This document shows, one piece after another, positions 8,466 through 16,731 of a stretch of DNA of 64,000 nucleotides. A program made the position numbers and the translations under genes. A model generated the notes under the pieces. It saw nothing but the letters and a program-made list of their open reading frames with translations. It was not told the DNA's origin and made no database searches. Source of the DNA: Acrocarpospora catenulata (GTDB lineage: Bacteria > Actinomycetota > Actinomycetes > Streptosporangiales > Streptosporangiaceae); the NCBI RefSeq assembly GCF_018476525.1, contig NZ_JAHCST010000015.1, positions 1-64,000 on the forward strand, given 5' to 3'. Position 1 is the first letter of the stretch. Every line of letters starts with the position of its first letter.

Positions 8466-8939
8466 TCAGTCGATGCCGTTGGCGATCTTGTATTCGCGCC
8501 AGCGTTCCAGAAGCTTGGGCATCTCGGCGTCGACGAACATGTAGTAGTCCCGCATGGCGGCCATCCGCCGCCCGCTGACGCTCTCCGCGCCGAGCGCCTT
8601 GGCCGAGTCGTCGGCCAGGTCCGCGAGCATCTTGAACAGGGTGGTCTTCAGCACGGTGACCTCGTACCAGGCGTCGGAGGGCAGCCGGTAGGCGTCGCGG
8701 CGGGTGCCTGGCACGTGCTCCCTGGCGAGCATGTGGAGCTGGATGAGGTAGCGCACGGCGCCGGAGACGGCGGCAGGGCTGACACCCAGCCGCTCCCCGA
8801 TGTCGGCTGAGGTCAGGACGTCCTCGTCGGCGGTCATGACGGTCATCAGCACCCGGGCCGCCATCCGCGGGAATCCCCAGTCGGAGAGCATCATGGCTAT
8901 ACGCTCCGCCGACTGGCGGCTCGCCTCGTGATCTCGCAT
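8466..8939 (-). CDS. GbsR/MarR-family transcriptional regulator
   Basis: 157 residues from ATG 8939, which follows a GGGAGGGG ribosome binding site. A longer frame from 8978 lacks one. Residues ~15-95 form a winged helix (ADIGERLGVSPAAVSGAVRYLIQLHML is the recognition region, with wing TRRDAYRL). The C-terminal helices resemble GbsR-type proteins. Probably controls the divergent ABC exporter at 9030-11470 by binding the palindrome at 8992-9009, and perhaps itself. The ligand is unknown, likely a toxic compound exported by the pump. Confidence 0.85.
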   Translation of the reverse strand: MRDHEASRQSAERIAMMLSDWGFPRMAARVLMTVMTADEDVLTSADIGERLGVSPAAVSGAVRYLIQLHMLAREHVPGTRRDAYRLPSDAWYEVTVLKTTLFKMLADLADDSAKALGAESVSGRRMAAMRDYYMFVDAEMPKLLERWREYKIANGID

Positions 8940-8991
8940 ACCCCTCCCACTTCTTGACGGAAACCATACGGGATCCATACGTCCGTACAGC

Positions 8992-9021
8992 TTTCACAAA
9001 ATTGTGAAACCAGTGTAGCTT
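8992..9021 (+). promoter_or_regulatory. ABC exporter promoter with embedded palindromic operator, probably leaderless
   Basis: The palindrome TTTCACAA-aa-TTGTGAAA (8992-9009) contains the -35 box TTCACA (8993-8998). A 17-base spacer leads to TAGCTT (9016-9021). The predicted start site is 1-2 bases from ATG 9030, so the mRNA would be leaderless. A protein bound to the palindrome would block the -35. The obvious candidate is the divergent GbsR/MarR regulator. Confidence 0.7.
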
Positions 9022-9029
9022 CTGAAACT

Positions 9030-9908
9030 ATGGAAAACGCCATCATGGTGTCCGGCCTCCACAAGAGTTTCGGCAGGACACACGCGCTGAACGGACTGGA
9101 CCTGACGGTCGGGACCGGGGAGGTGCACGGTTTTCTGGGCCCTAACGGGGCAGGCAAGTCCACCACCATCCGGGTGCTGCTCGGGCTCCTGAAGGCCGAC
9201 GCCGGGACCGCCCGGCTGCTGGGCGGCGACCCGTGGGCCGACGCCACCACGCTGCACCGCCGCCTGGCGTACGTGCCGGGGGATGTCACGCTCTGGCCGA
9301 GCCTGTCCGGCGGCGAGGTCATCGACCTGCTCGGGCGGTTGCGCGGCGGGCTGAACAAGGCGCGCCGCGCCGACCTGCTGGAGCGCTTCGACCTGGACCC
9401 GCGGAAGAAGGGCCGCACCTACTCCAAGGGCAACCGGCAGAAGGTCGGCCTGATCGCCGCGCTCGCCTCCGACGTGGAACTGCTCATCCTGGACGAGCCC
9501 ACCTCGGGCCTGGATCCGCTGATGGAAGAGGTCTTCCGGGACTGCATCCGCGAGGAGAAGCGCAACGGGCGCACCGTGCTGCTGAGCAGCCACATCCTGG
9601 CCGAGGTGGAGCAGCTCTGCGACCGGGTGAGCATCATCAGGAACGGGCAGACCGTGGAGACCGGGACGCTGGAGAGCATGCGCCACCTCACCCGGACCTC
9701 GATCACGGCCGACCTGGCCACCCCGATCCAGGACCTGCCCGGCGCGCACGGCCTGCGGGTGGAGGGCACCCGGGTGCACTTCGAGGTGGAGCCCGACCTC
9801 CTGGACGAGGTGCTCAAGCACCTCACACACGCCGGAGTGCGGGGGCTGGTCAGCCAGCCGCCCACCCTGGAGGAGCTCTTCCGGCGCCACTACCAGGCGG
9901 CGTCATGA
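9030..9908 (+). CDS. ABC exporter, ATP-binding subunit
   Basis: 292 residues. Walker [10 protein letters not shown] (~36-44), signature [11 protein letters not shown] (~130), Walker [13 protein letters not shown] (~152), H-loop SSHILAEV. The C-terminal ~75 residues are the extra domain usual in antibiotic/multidrug exporters of the DrrA/CcmA group. No Shine-Dalgarno sequence precedes ATG 9030, in line with a leaderless mRNA. The stop overlaps the permease start (ATGA), so the two subunits are translationally coupled. Confidence 0.92.
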   Translation: MENAIMVSGLHKSFGRTHALNGLDLTVGTGEVHGFLGPNGAGKSTTIRVLLGLLKADAGTARLLGGDPWADATTLHRRLAYVPGDVTLWPSLSGGEVIDLLGRLRGGLNKARRADLLERFDLDPRKKGRTYSKGNRQKVGLIAALASDVELLILDEPTSGLDPLMEEVFRDCIREEKRNGRTVLLSSHILAEVEQLCDRVSIIRNGQTVETGTLESMRHLTRTSITADLATPIQDLPGAHGLRVEGTRVHFEVEPDLLDEVLKHLTHAGVRGLVSQPPTLEELFRRHYQAAS

Positions 9909-11470
9909 CCGGCACCTGGCCGCTCATCCGGCTCATCCTCCGCCGCGACCGGGTGCTGCTCCCCCTCTGGGTGCTCATCCTCTGCTCCCTGCCGGCCACC
10001 TACGCCGCCAGCTTCGAGGGCCTGCTGCCGGACGCGGCCTCCCGGCACCAGTACCTGGTCACCACCGCCGACACGCCCTCCATGGTCTCGCTGCTCGGCC
10101 CGGTCTTCGGCGACTCGATCGGCGCCCTCACCGCCCAGCGGGTGGGCATCCTGTACGCCATCGTCGCGCTGATCAGCCTGCTCACCGTGATCCGGCACAC
10201 CAGGACCGAGGAGGACGCCGGGCGGCGGGAGCTCATCGCCGCCACCGTGGTCGGCCGGTACGCGGCGCTGTCGGCCGCACTGATCGTGACGGTGGCCGCC
10301 AACCTGCTGCTGGCGCTGCTGATCGCGGCCACCCTGGCGGGCCGGGGGGCCGGCGGCGCGCTGCTGATCGGGCTGTCCTTCGGGACGGCGGGCATCACGT
10401 TCGCCGGGGTCGGCGCGCTGGCCGCGCAGCTCACCGAGGGCGCGGGCGCGGCCAGAGGGCTGGCCATCACCGTGCTGGGCGCCGCCTACCTGGTCCGGGC
10501 CGCCGCAGACACCTCCGGGTCCTGGTTCGCCTGGGTGTCGCCGCTGGCCTGGGGACCGCAGACCCGGCCGTTCGCCGAGGAGCGGTGGTGGCCGCTGCTG
10601 CTGCCGCTGGCGCTGCTGGCGGTGACCGCCGCCGTGGCGTACCGGATCTCGGTCGGCCGGGACGTCGGCGCCGGGGTGATTCCCGCGCGGCTCGGCCCGG
10701 CGGAGGGCAACGGGCTGGCCAGCCCGCTGGCCCTGGCCTGGCGGCTGCAGCGGGGGCTGCTGATCGGCTGGACCGTCGGGCTCGGGGTGGCGGGGCTGGC
10801 CCTGGGCGGCACGGTCTCGGCCGTGGACGAGGCGCTCAAGGACAACCCTCAGATGGCCGAGCTCATGGCCCGGCTGGGCGGCACCGCCTCGCTCTCCGAC
10901 GCGTTCGCCGCCGGGTTGTTCGCCATCATGGCGATCTTCGTCGCCGCGTACGGCATCCAGGCCGCGCTGCGCATGCGCGCTGAGGAGACCGGGCTGCGGG
11001 CCGAACCGGTGCTGGCCACCGCCGTCGGACGGCTGCGCTGGGCGGCCGGGCACGTGCTGTTCGCGGTGGCCGGGCCCGCGCTCGCGCTGGTGGTCCTCGG
11101 GGTCGCCCTGGGCATCAGCTACGGCGGCGCGCTGAACGACGTCGGCGGCCAGATGCCCCGGATGATGGGGGCCGCCCTGGTCCAGCTCCCCGCGGCGGCG
11201 GTCCTGACCGGCCTGGCGGTGGCCCTGTTCGGGCTGCTCCCCCGCCTGTCCGCGGCGGCCTGGGGCGCCCTGGCGGTCTGCCTCCTGCTCGGTCAGGTCG
11301 GCGCGATCCTCCAGCTCAACCAGGCCATCCTGGACATCTCCCCGTTCACCCACACGCCGCACCTGCCGGGCGGCGACCTGTCCCCCACCCCCGTCCTGGC
11401 CCTGACGGCCGTCGCCGCCGCCCTGATCGCCGCCGGTCTGTACGGCTTCCGCCGCCGCGACATCGGCTAG
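9905..11470 (+). CDS. ABC exporter, membrane subunit
   Basis: 521 residues from ATG 9905, overlapping the ATPase stop by 4 bases. About twelve hydrophobic helices are arranged as two similar halves, as in fused two-domain permeases of antibiotic exporters. Residues ~70-100 ([33 protein letters not shown]) are typical of this family. Works with the ATPase at 9030 as a drug or lipid exporter. The 3' end overlaps by 4 bases the convergent broken chitinase gene, a junction that looks recent. Confidence 0.88.
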   Translation: MTGTWPLIRLILRRDRVLLPLWVLILCSLPATYAASFEGLLPDAASRHQYLVTTADTPSMVSLLGPVFGDSIGALTAQRVGILYAIVALISLLTVIRHTRTEEDAGRRELIAATVVGRYAALSAALIVTVAANLLLALLIAATLAGRGAGGALLIGLSFGTAGITFAGVGALAAQLTEGAGAARGLAITVLGAAYLVRAAADTSGSWFAWVSPLAWGPQTRPFAEERWWPLLLPLALLAVTAAVAYRISVGRDVGAGVIPARLGPAEGNGLASPLALAWRLQRGLLIGWTVGLGVAGLALGGTVSAVDEALKDNPQMAELMARLGGTASLSDAFAAGLFAIMAIFVAAYGIQAALRMRAEETGLRAEPVLATAVGRLRWAAGHVLFAVAGPALALVVLGVALGISYGGALNDVGGQMPRMMGAALVQLPAAAVLTGLAVALFGLLPRLSAAAWGALAVCLLLGQVGAILQLNQAILDISPFTHTPHLPGGDLSPTPVLALTAVAAALIAAGLYGFRRRDIG

Positions 11471-12468
11471 ACCGGCGACCCCGCCTCGGAGGCGACATGC
11501 GCCACCGAACGCGGCTGCTCCTGCACGTTGGCGAAGTCGAGATACCGGAGCGCGGCACTCTCCCAGCCCACGCGCAGGAGCTCCCGGTCGGCGGGCACGA
11601 AGGCGGTCAGCAGGAACCGCCGCCCGGCGGCCTCGCCGAGCGCGTCCAGCTGGGCGCGGAACTCGGCCAGCAGCGCGGTCAGGTTCTTCGGGTCGTCCTT
11701 GCTGACGTGGTTGCCGGCGTGTCCCGGGCCGCCCGGCCACTCCCAGTCCACGTCGATGCCGTCGAACACCCCGCCGCCGACCCCGATGCCGCCGCGCGTG
11801 CCGAACAGGGGCAGGTCGCCGCGGAGGTACATGTCCACGCAGGACTTCACGAACCGCTCCCGGCCGGCCTCGGTGCGGGCCACGTCGGAGAAGTACTTGG
11901 AGTACGTCCAGCCGCCGATCGAGATCAGCACCTTCAGGCCCGGGTACTTGGCCTTCAGCTTCCGCAGCTGGTTGAAGTTCCCGGCCAGCGGCGCGTCCGC
12001 CAGGTCGGCGACCCCGTCCACCGACTCCGCGGCCGAGAAGGCGCGCTGGTAGTCCGCCCAGGCGTCACCCGCGCCGTCGCCCTGCCGGGGGTCGGCCGGA
12101 TCGGCGCCGGGCGGCATGGTCACCCCGTTCAGGCAGGTCAGCTCCTCGGGGTGGATGTTGGCGTAGCCGTAGTTGAGGTAGGTCAGCCGGGCGGCGGTGC
12201 CGTCCAGGTCCAGACCCTTGATCGTGTAGGTGCCCCCGAAGAGGCCCCGCTGCCGCACGTGCGCGATGAGCGGCCCGCGCGGCCGCGGGGTGGCGGTCAC
12301 GGTGACCGTCACCGCCGGGGTGGGCGTACGCCCGAGGGTGACCCGTTTGCTCGTGGTGGCGCGTTCGACCGCCTGGGCGTACGGAGGGGTGTACCAGGTG
12401 AGAAAGAGGGCGGCGACGACCATCGCCAGGACCAGGACGGCGAAAGCGCCTCGCGTGGTGGCTCCCAT
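11467..12468 (-). pseudogene. GH18 chitinase truncated at its 3' end
   Basis: 333 residues from ATG 12468 (GGAG upstream). One N-terminal membrane anchor (~5-27), a Thr/Pro/Val-rich stalk to ~70, then a GH18 barrel with SIGGWTYSKYFSD and the complete catalytic strand FDGIDVDWEWPG. The frame runs normally to LRYLDFANVQ (strand beta-6). It then reads [17 protein letters not shown] and stops, where family members continue for about 150 residues (GYDFHGAW onward, including the product-binding Tyr and Trp). The next bases belong to the ABC permease. Read as a deletion remnant; activity is unlikely. Confidence 0.75.
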
Positions 12469-12641
12469 GAGGGGCTCCGGAAAGGCTGAGGCGTCGAAAC
12501 AAGATGACGCAGGTGGGACGGGAGTGGTTGAAGTGAGTTGGCGGGAGCGTAGTGGCCGCGTCACACCGCGAACAAGTGCCTGCACGTTAAAGGCGGGTTA
12601 TCGCTGACTAATGCGGCAGCGGGGCACGTTCCACACCAAAA

Positions 12642-12657
12642 TGTGATCTGCGTCACG
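12642..12657. promoter_or_regulatory. CRP/GlxR-like site
   Basis: TGTGA-tctgcg-TCACG matches the cAMP-receptor consensus TGTGA-N6-TCACA at nine of ten fixed bases. It lies about 175 bases upstream of the broken chitinase start and 75 bases downstream of the YeiH gene end. The CRP assignment is inference. Confidence 0.4.
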
Positions 12658-12695
12658 ATTGATTGTTTCAGGCCGAAGGGCCCGCAGGGCGTGAG

Positions 12696-12727
12696 CGGCG
12701 GCACACGGCGCGAACCGTGTGCCGCCG
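12696..12727 (-). terminator. Terminator of the YeiH operon
   Basis: Perfect 13-base stem (CGGCGGCACACGG, 12696-12708, with 12715-12727) and a 6-base loop, 5 bases past the YeiH-type stop on the minus strand. No T tract, as is common in actinobacteria. Confidence 0.7.
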
Positions 12728-12732
12728 GGGCG

Positions 12733-13848
12733 TTACTCGACGGTGAATCCGCTGAACAGCAGGAGTGCCAGGCCCAGGGCCAGGGCGAGGTTGACCACTG
12801 TCGCCGCGCCGAAGACGGCGATGGGGCGCCAGCCGGCGGCGCGGATTCCGGCGGGGCGGAACTCCAGGCCGATGCTGACGAAGGCCAGGATGAGGAACCA
12901 GACGCGCAGGTCGTTGGCGACGCCGATGGTGGCCTTGCCATCGGCGGCGGCGACCGTGGTGAGGTACCAGGTGGCCGCGATCGAGGCGATGATGAAGCCG
13001 AGCACGAACTTGGGGAAACGACGCCACAGCTCGGACAGGCCCGGAGCGGCGGCGTCAGGACGCCGCTCGATGCGGAAGGCGAACCACGCGGTCAGGGCGA
13101 TGACCACGATGCCGATCAGGGCGTTCTGGGTGACCTTGACGATGGTGGCCACGGCGAGCGCGTCGTCGCCGACGATGGCGCCCGCCGCCGTGACGGCGGC
13201 GGTGGTGTCGATGTTGCCGCCGATCCAGGCCCCGGCGACCTCCGGTGAGAGGCCGAACAGGGAGGCCAGCCAGGGCAGGATGAAGATGGACGGCAGGGCG
13301 AACACGATCACCAGGCTGGCCGCGTAGGCGAGTTGCTCCCGCTTGGCCTGTACGGCTCCCGCCGCCGCGATGGCCGCGCTGACCCCGCAGATCGACACGG
13401 CGGCCGACAGCAGCGCCCGCAGCTTGTCGTCCAGGCCGAGCCTGCCGCTCAGCCACCAGGTGAACAGGAACACCGACAGGATCAGCACGGTGCCCTGGAT
13501 GATGGCAGGGCCCGCGGCGGTCACGATGACCTTGAGGTTGATGGACGCGCCCAGCAGAACCAGGCCGGTCTTGATGAAGAACTCGGTGCGGAAGCCGCCG
13601 GCAAGCCGGTCGCGTACGCCGATCGCGGTGAGGATGGCGTTGCCGACCAGGCCGAGGATGATCGCGTAGACCGGGTACTCGATGGCCGAGGCGAGGTCCC
13701 CTTCAAACCATTCGGGGACGTTCTTCTCCAGGAACCGGGTGGCGGCGCCGAGCACCAGCACGACCAGGACGCCACCGGCGGTCCAGGCCCAGCCGTCACG
13801 GGGAGCGGTGGTCTCCGCGGGCCGGCTCGCGAGGTTGTCCGTGCTCAT
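12733..13848 (-). CDS. yeiH: YeiH/UPF0324 family putative sulfate exporter
   Basis: 371 residues with about ten transmembrane helices. Family hallmarks are GLVLLGASINLKVIV (~95-110), SAAVSICGVSAAIAAAG (~150-165) and GGNIDTTAAVTAAGAIVGDDA (~210-230). UPF0324 proteins are annotated as anion, possibly sulfate or sulfite, exporters; the substrate is not proven. ATG 13848 overlaps the stop of a 44-codon gene (TGATG), so translation is coupled to that small membrane protein. A GTG three bases earlier is an alternative. Confidence 0.88.
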   Translation of the reverse strand: MSTDNLASRPAETTAPRDGWAWTAGGVLVVLVLGAATRFLEKNVPEWFEGDLASAIEYPVYAIILGLVGNAILTAIGVRDRLAGGFRTEFFIKTGLVLLGASINLKVIVTAAGPAIIQGTVLILSVFLFTWWLSGRLGLDDKLRALLSAAVSICGVSAAIAAAGAVQAKREQLAYAASLVIVFALPSIFILPWLASLFGLSPEVAGAWIGGNIDTTAAVTAAGAIVGDDALAVATIVKVTQNALIGIVVIALTAWFAFRIERRPDAAAPGLSELWRRFPKFVLGFIIASIAATWYLTTVAAADGKATIGVANDLRVWFLILAFVSIGLEFRPAGIRAAGWRPIAVFGAATVVNLALALGLALLLFSGFTVE

Positions 13849-13982
13849 CACGGCACCAGCCCGGTCGGGATGACGCCGGTCAGCACGAGGACGAGCAGCA
13901 GCAGCCCGACGGCGGTGGCCGCCCAGTCCTCGTTGAACGCGGTCCGGGACTCCTGGCTGGTGGGGGGTTCGGGATCACTCAT
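13848..13982 (-). CDS. Small single-pass membrane protein, 44 residues
   Basis: The frame runs from ATG 13982 to a TGA that overlaps the exporter start. Protein: a polar N-terminus (MSDPEPPTSQESRTAFNEDW) and one hydrophobic helix (AATAVGLLLLVLVLTGVIP). AAGGAG lies 8-9 bases before the ATG. It is too short for routine gene calling but has a ribosome binding site, a promoter/operator (14013-14041) and translational coupling. A role as accessory subunit of the YeiH-type exporter is inferred from coupling alone. Confidence 0.75.
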   Translation of the reverse strand: MSDPEPPTSQESRTAFNEDWAATAVGLLLLVLVLTGVIPTGLVP

Positions 13983-14012
13983 GGGGAGGTCTCCTTGACT
14001 GGGGGAGATTTC

Positions 14013-14041
14013 ATAGTAATCCCATAGGGATTATCGGTAAA
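14013..14041 (-). promoter_or_regulatory. Promoter/operator of the YeiH operon
   Basis: On the minus strand -35 TTTACC (14036-14041), a 17-base spacer and -10 TACTAT (14013-14018). The spacer is filled by the palindrome TAATCCC-ata-GGGATTA (14017-14033), so bound regulator would block polymerase. The cognate regulator is not in the window; an Rrf2-type sulfur regulator is one guess. Confidence 0.6.
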
Positions 14042-14109
14042 TAACCCAGCAGCGGAGGCGGCAGATGACGGGATATCGTGACCCTCGCAGCGAATCAGGA
14101 GAGTGCACC

Positions 14110-14766
14110 ATGTTCTACGGCATCACCGACATCTGGACCTACGTCATCGGTGCGTTCCTGATCGTGCTGCTCCCCGGGCCCAACTCGCTCTATGTGCTCT
14201 CCACCGCCGCCCAGCGGGGCGTGCGCCAGGGTTACCGCGCGGCGGCCGGGGTCTTCGTGGGCGACAGCGTGCTGATGGTGGCCACCGCCGCCGGGGTGGC
14301 CTCGCTGCTCAAGTCCAACCCGCTGCTCTTCGCCATCGTCAAGTACGCGGGGGCCGGATACCTGGCCTGGATCGGCATCGCCATGGTCCGGGGCGCCTGG
14401 CGGGCCTGGCGCACCCGCAGGGAGAACGCGGCGGAGGCCGGGGAAGCCGCGCTGGAGACCGCCGGCAGGCCGTTCCAGAAGGCGCTGACCATCAGCCTGC
14501 TCAACCCCAAGGCGATCCTCTTCTTCGTCTCCTTCTTCATCCAGTTCGTGAACCCGGCGTACGGCGCGCCGGCCATCTCCTTCCTCATCCTGGGCGCGAT
14601 CCTGCAGGTCTTCAGCGTGCTCTACCTGTCGGCGCTCATCTTCAGCGGCACCTTCCTGGCCGGCCAGTTCCAGCGCCGCCGCGCGCTGTCCGCGGGCCTG
14701 ACCACCGGAGTCGGTGCGCTTTTTGTCGGATTTGGTGCGAAACTCGCCACGGCGAGCCTGGGCTGA
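14110..14766 (+). CDS. leuE: LysE/RhtB family amino-acid exporter, LeuE-like
   Basis: 218 residues, six predicted helices. The N-terminus (YVIGAFLIVLLPGPNSLYVL) carries the family GPN motif. ISLLNPKAILFFVSFFIQFV is the second signature and matches LeuE closely. Expected to export leucine and related hydrophobic amino acids by proton exchange. ATG 14110 follows AGGAG by 9 bases; an in-frame start at 14065 lacks a site. It is divergent from the YeiH operon, so the palindrome at 14017-14033 could affect both. Confidence 0.85.
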   Translation: MFYGITDIWTYVIGAFLIVLLPGPNSLYVLSTAAQRGVRQGYRAAAGVFVGDSVLMVATAAGVASLLKSNPLLFAIVKYAGAGYLAWIGIAMVRGAWRAWRTRRENAAEAGEAALETAGRPFQKALTISLLNPKAILFFVSFFIQFVNPAYGAPAISFLILGAILQVFSVLYLSALIFSGTFLAGQFQRRRALSAGLTTGVGALFVGFGAKLATASLG

Positions 14767-14803
14767 CGTTTCACGGGGTAAGAACCCTGTAACTCCAGGC
14801 TTG

Positions 14804-14837
14804 TCCCCTAGGGGAAAGGCTCGGATCCCCCTAAGGG
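14804..14837. promoter_or_regulatory. Two palindromes about 23 bases apart upstream of the septation-like gene
   Basis: TCCCCTAGGGGA (14804-14815) is a perfect 12-base palindrome. CCCTAAGGG (14829-14837) repeats its core about two helical turns later. They lie 110-140 bases before ATG 14947, in a 180-base gap with no gene. A tandem operator is likely; overlap with the end of leuE transcription is possible. Confidence 0.4.
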
Positions 14838-14946
14838 TCGGGTACGGTTACTCGTCAGCCACGCACTGCCCACGCGTTTCGGCATACCTCCTCGGGCAGG
14901 CGACTGAAGCCTTAGCGTCGGTTCGCCGCCGCGCCGAAGGAGCTCC

Positions 14947-15582
14947 ATGACGCACTCTCCTATTGCCCTGCCACGGCTTACTGCCATGATCAGGCAAGCA
15001 GTGCCCAAGCTGCTCGAAGGTGTTGTCGCCCCACTCGCCGTCTTCTACACGGCACTCACCCTGCTCGGTTTCACCGGCGCCCTGATCGCCACCCTGACCT
15101 GGGCCTACGTCGGAGTGGGCTGGCGGCTGTTCCGGCGCCAGCGGGTGCCGGGCACCATGCTGCTGGCCGCCATCGCCATCACCCTGCGGACCGTCATCGG
15201 GTTCTGGACCGGCAGTCCGGTGGCGTACTTCATCCAGCCCGAGCTCGGCACCATCCTGCTGAGCATGGTCTTCCTGGCCTCGGTGGGGTTGCGCGCCCCG
15301 CTGGTGCAACGGCTGACCCTGGATTACATCCACCTGCCCGCCGTGGTGCTCCGGCACCGGCGGATGCGTCAGTTCTTCGCCCGGATCACGCTGCTCTGGG
15401 CGTTCGTGCTGCTGGCTAACTCAACGGTCAGCATCTGGTTGCTGTTGCATCAGTCGATCAATTCGTACCTGCTGGTTCGCACCGCGGTGGTGGCGGTCAT
15501 CACCGGCGTGGCCTTCGGCGCCTCGATTTGGGCGTTCCGCCGGGTGCTGAACCGCCTGCACGCCGAGGCCCCAGCGAAGTAA
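14947..15582 (+). CDS. VC0807/DUF3159-like membrane protein
   Basis: 211 residues with five to six helices and basic loops (LFRRQRVPG, RHRRMRQFFAR). The arrangement resembles the VC0807/DUF3159 family, distantly related to intracellular septation protein A. Function unknown. GAAGGAG sits 7 bases before ATG 14947. Stands alone between palindromes (14804-14837) and a very small gene. Confidence 0.7.
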   Translation: MTHSPIALPRLTAMIRQAVPKLLEGVVAPLAVFYTALTLLGFTGALIATLTWAYVGVGWRLFRRQRVPGTMLLAAIAITLRTVIGFWTGSPVAYFIQPELGTILLSMVFLASVGLRAPLVQRLTLDYIHLPAVVLRHRRMRQFFARITLLWAFVLLANSTVSIWLLLHQSINSYLLVRTAVVAVITGVAFGASIWAFRRVLNRLHAEAPAK

Positions 15583-15644
15583 AGGTCGCATTTGGCGTAA
15601 TTCATGTCAGTTTGTCCGCTTTGTTTAGCGGCAATGTTCACGGC

Positions 15645-15809
15645 ATGAGTCCTAAGTCGAAGAAGAACCCGCGCCAGACCGGCACGCCGGAGAACCAGCC
15701 TCAGCCGCAGCGCCGGCAGGAGGAAATGCCCGGCCACCCGAACAGCAAACCCGCCTCCCGCGAGCCCGGCTCGCGCGACTCGATGCCACACCGGCGGCAG
15801 GGGAGCTGA
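15645..15809 (+). CDS. Possible small disordered basic protein, 54 residues
   Basis: Starts MSPKSKKNPRQTG and is rich in Pro, Gln, Arg and Ser with no hydrophobic core. Codon bias is normal for the region. No clear ribosome binding site; a leaderless start is possible. No family recognised. The following 15810-15981 gap shows no gene. Confidence 0.4.
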   Translation: MSPKSKKNPRQTGTPENQPQPQRRQEEMPGHPNSKPASREPGSRDSMPHRRQGS

Positions 15810-15981
15810 TCGGCCCTACTTTGGGTAACGCGGGCACGGCGCCGGGGTAACCGGCGCCACGGATCCACTCCGGATCCGCCCAGGCAGGGAGCCCGCCGGC
15901 CTCGGGTTGCCCGTCATCGCGCGAGACGTGGCAACCCGGCGCTAACCATCCGGGCCTGGGCATATGTCGTACGATCTGGCC

Positions 15982-16716
15982 ATGGACTCCCCCGGCACCG
16001 CACTCGTCACCGGCGCCTCCCGCGGCCTCGGCGCGCACATCGCCGAGCGGCTGGCCGCGGACGGCTGGCACGTGGCGCTCAACTACGCGCACGACACGGC
16101 CGGGGCCACCGCGGTGGCCGAACGCATCCGGGCCCGCGGGGGCGCGGTCACCGTCCACCGGTTCGACGTCACCGACGAGACGGCGGTGCGCGCGGCGCTG
16201 GCCGAGATCGGGCCGGTCGCAGTGGTGGTGAACAACGCCACCGGGCCGCAGCCGCTGATCGAGGTGGACCAGCTGACCTGGGAGGACCACCTCCACCATC
16301 TGCGCTTCTTCGTCAAGGCGCCGTTGCTGATCCTTCAGGCCGTGCTGCCCGCCATGAAGGCGGCCGGACGCGGGCGCGTCATCAACGTGGGCAGCGAGGT
16401 GACCGACCTCGGCAATCCCGATATGTCGCATTACGTTGCGGCGAAGGCGGCGATGCATGGGCTGACCCGGAGCTGGGCCCGAGCCCTCGGCCCGTACGGG
16501 ATCACCGTCAACACCGTGGAACCGGGCTGGATCCCGGTCGAGCGCCACGCCGCCAACACCGAGGCGGACTACGCCGCCTACCTGGGGGGCGTCGCGCTCG
16601 ACCACATGGGCACCCCGGCCGACATCGCCGACGTGATCGCCTTCCTCGCCTCCGACGGCAGCCGGTACGTCACCGGCCAGCGTCTTGCCGTCAACGGCGG
16701 CAAGACGATGACCTGA
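15982..16716 (+). CDS. SDR family oxidoreductase, FabG-like
   Basis: 244 residues. Rossmann motif TGASRGLG (~8-15), NNA at ~83, catalytic Ser in INVGSEV (~132), then Tyr and Lys in SHYVAAKAAMHG (~146-150), GYITVN-like YGITVNTVEPG, and C-terminal GQRLAVNGG. Complete active site, NAD(P)H-dependent; resembles 3-oxoacyl-ACP reductases, but no fatty-acid genes are near. Start ATG 15982 is preferred: TACGAT lies 6 bases upstream, as in a leaderless promoter. ATG 15964 would add six residues. Confidence 0.85.
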   Translation: MDSPGTALVTGASRGLGAHIAERLAADGWHVALNYAHDTAGATAVAERIRARGGAVTVHRFDVTDETAVRAALAEIGPVAVVVNNATGPQPLIEVDQLTWEDHLHHLRFFVKAPLLILQAVLPAMKAAGRGRVINVGSEVTDLGNPDMSHYVAAKAAMHGLTRSWARALGPYGITVNTVEPGWIPVERHAANTEADYAAYLGGVALDHMGTPADIADVIAFLASDGSRYVTGQRLAVNGGKTMT

Positions 16717-16731
16717 TGACGTCGAGTCTCC

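Noticed and set aside
9233-9904. Extension of the ABC permease upstream to 745 residues
   Set aside because: It overlaps the ATPase in another frame and has shadow composition; ATG 9905 overlaps the ATPase stop as expected.
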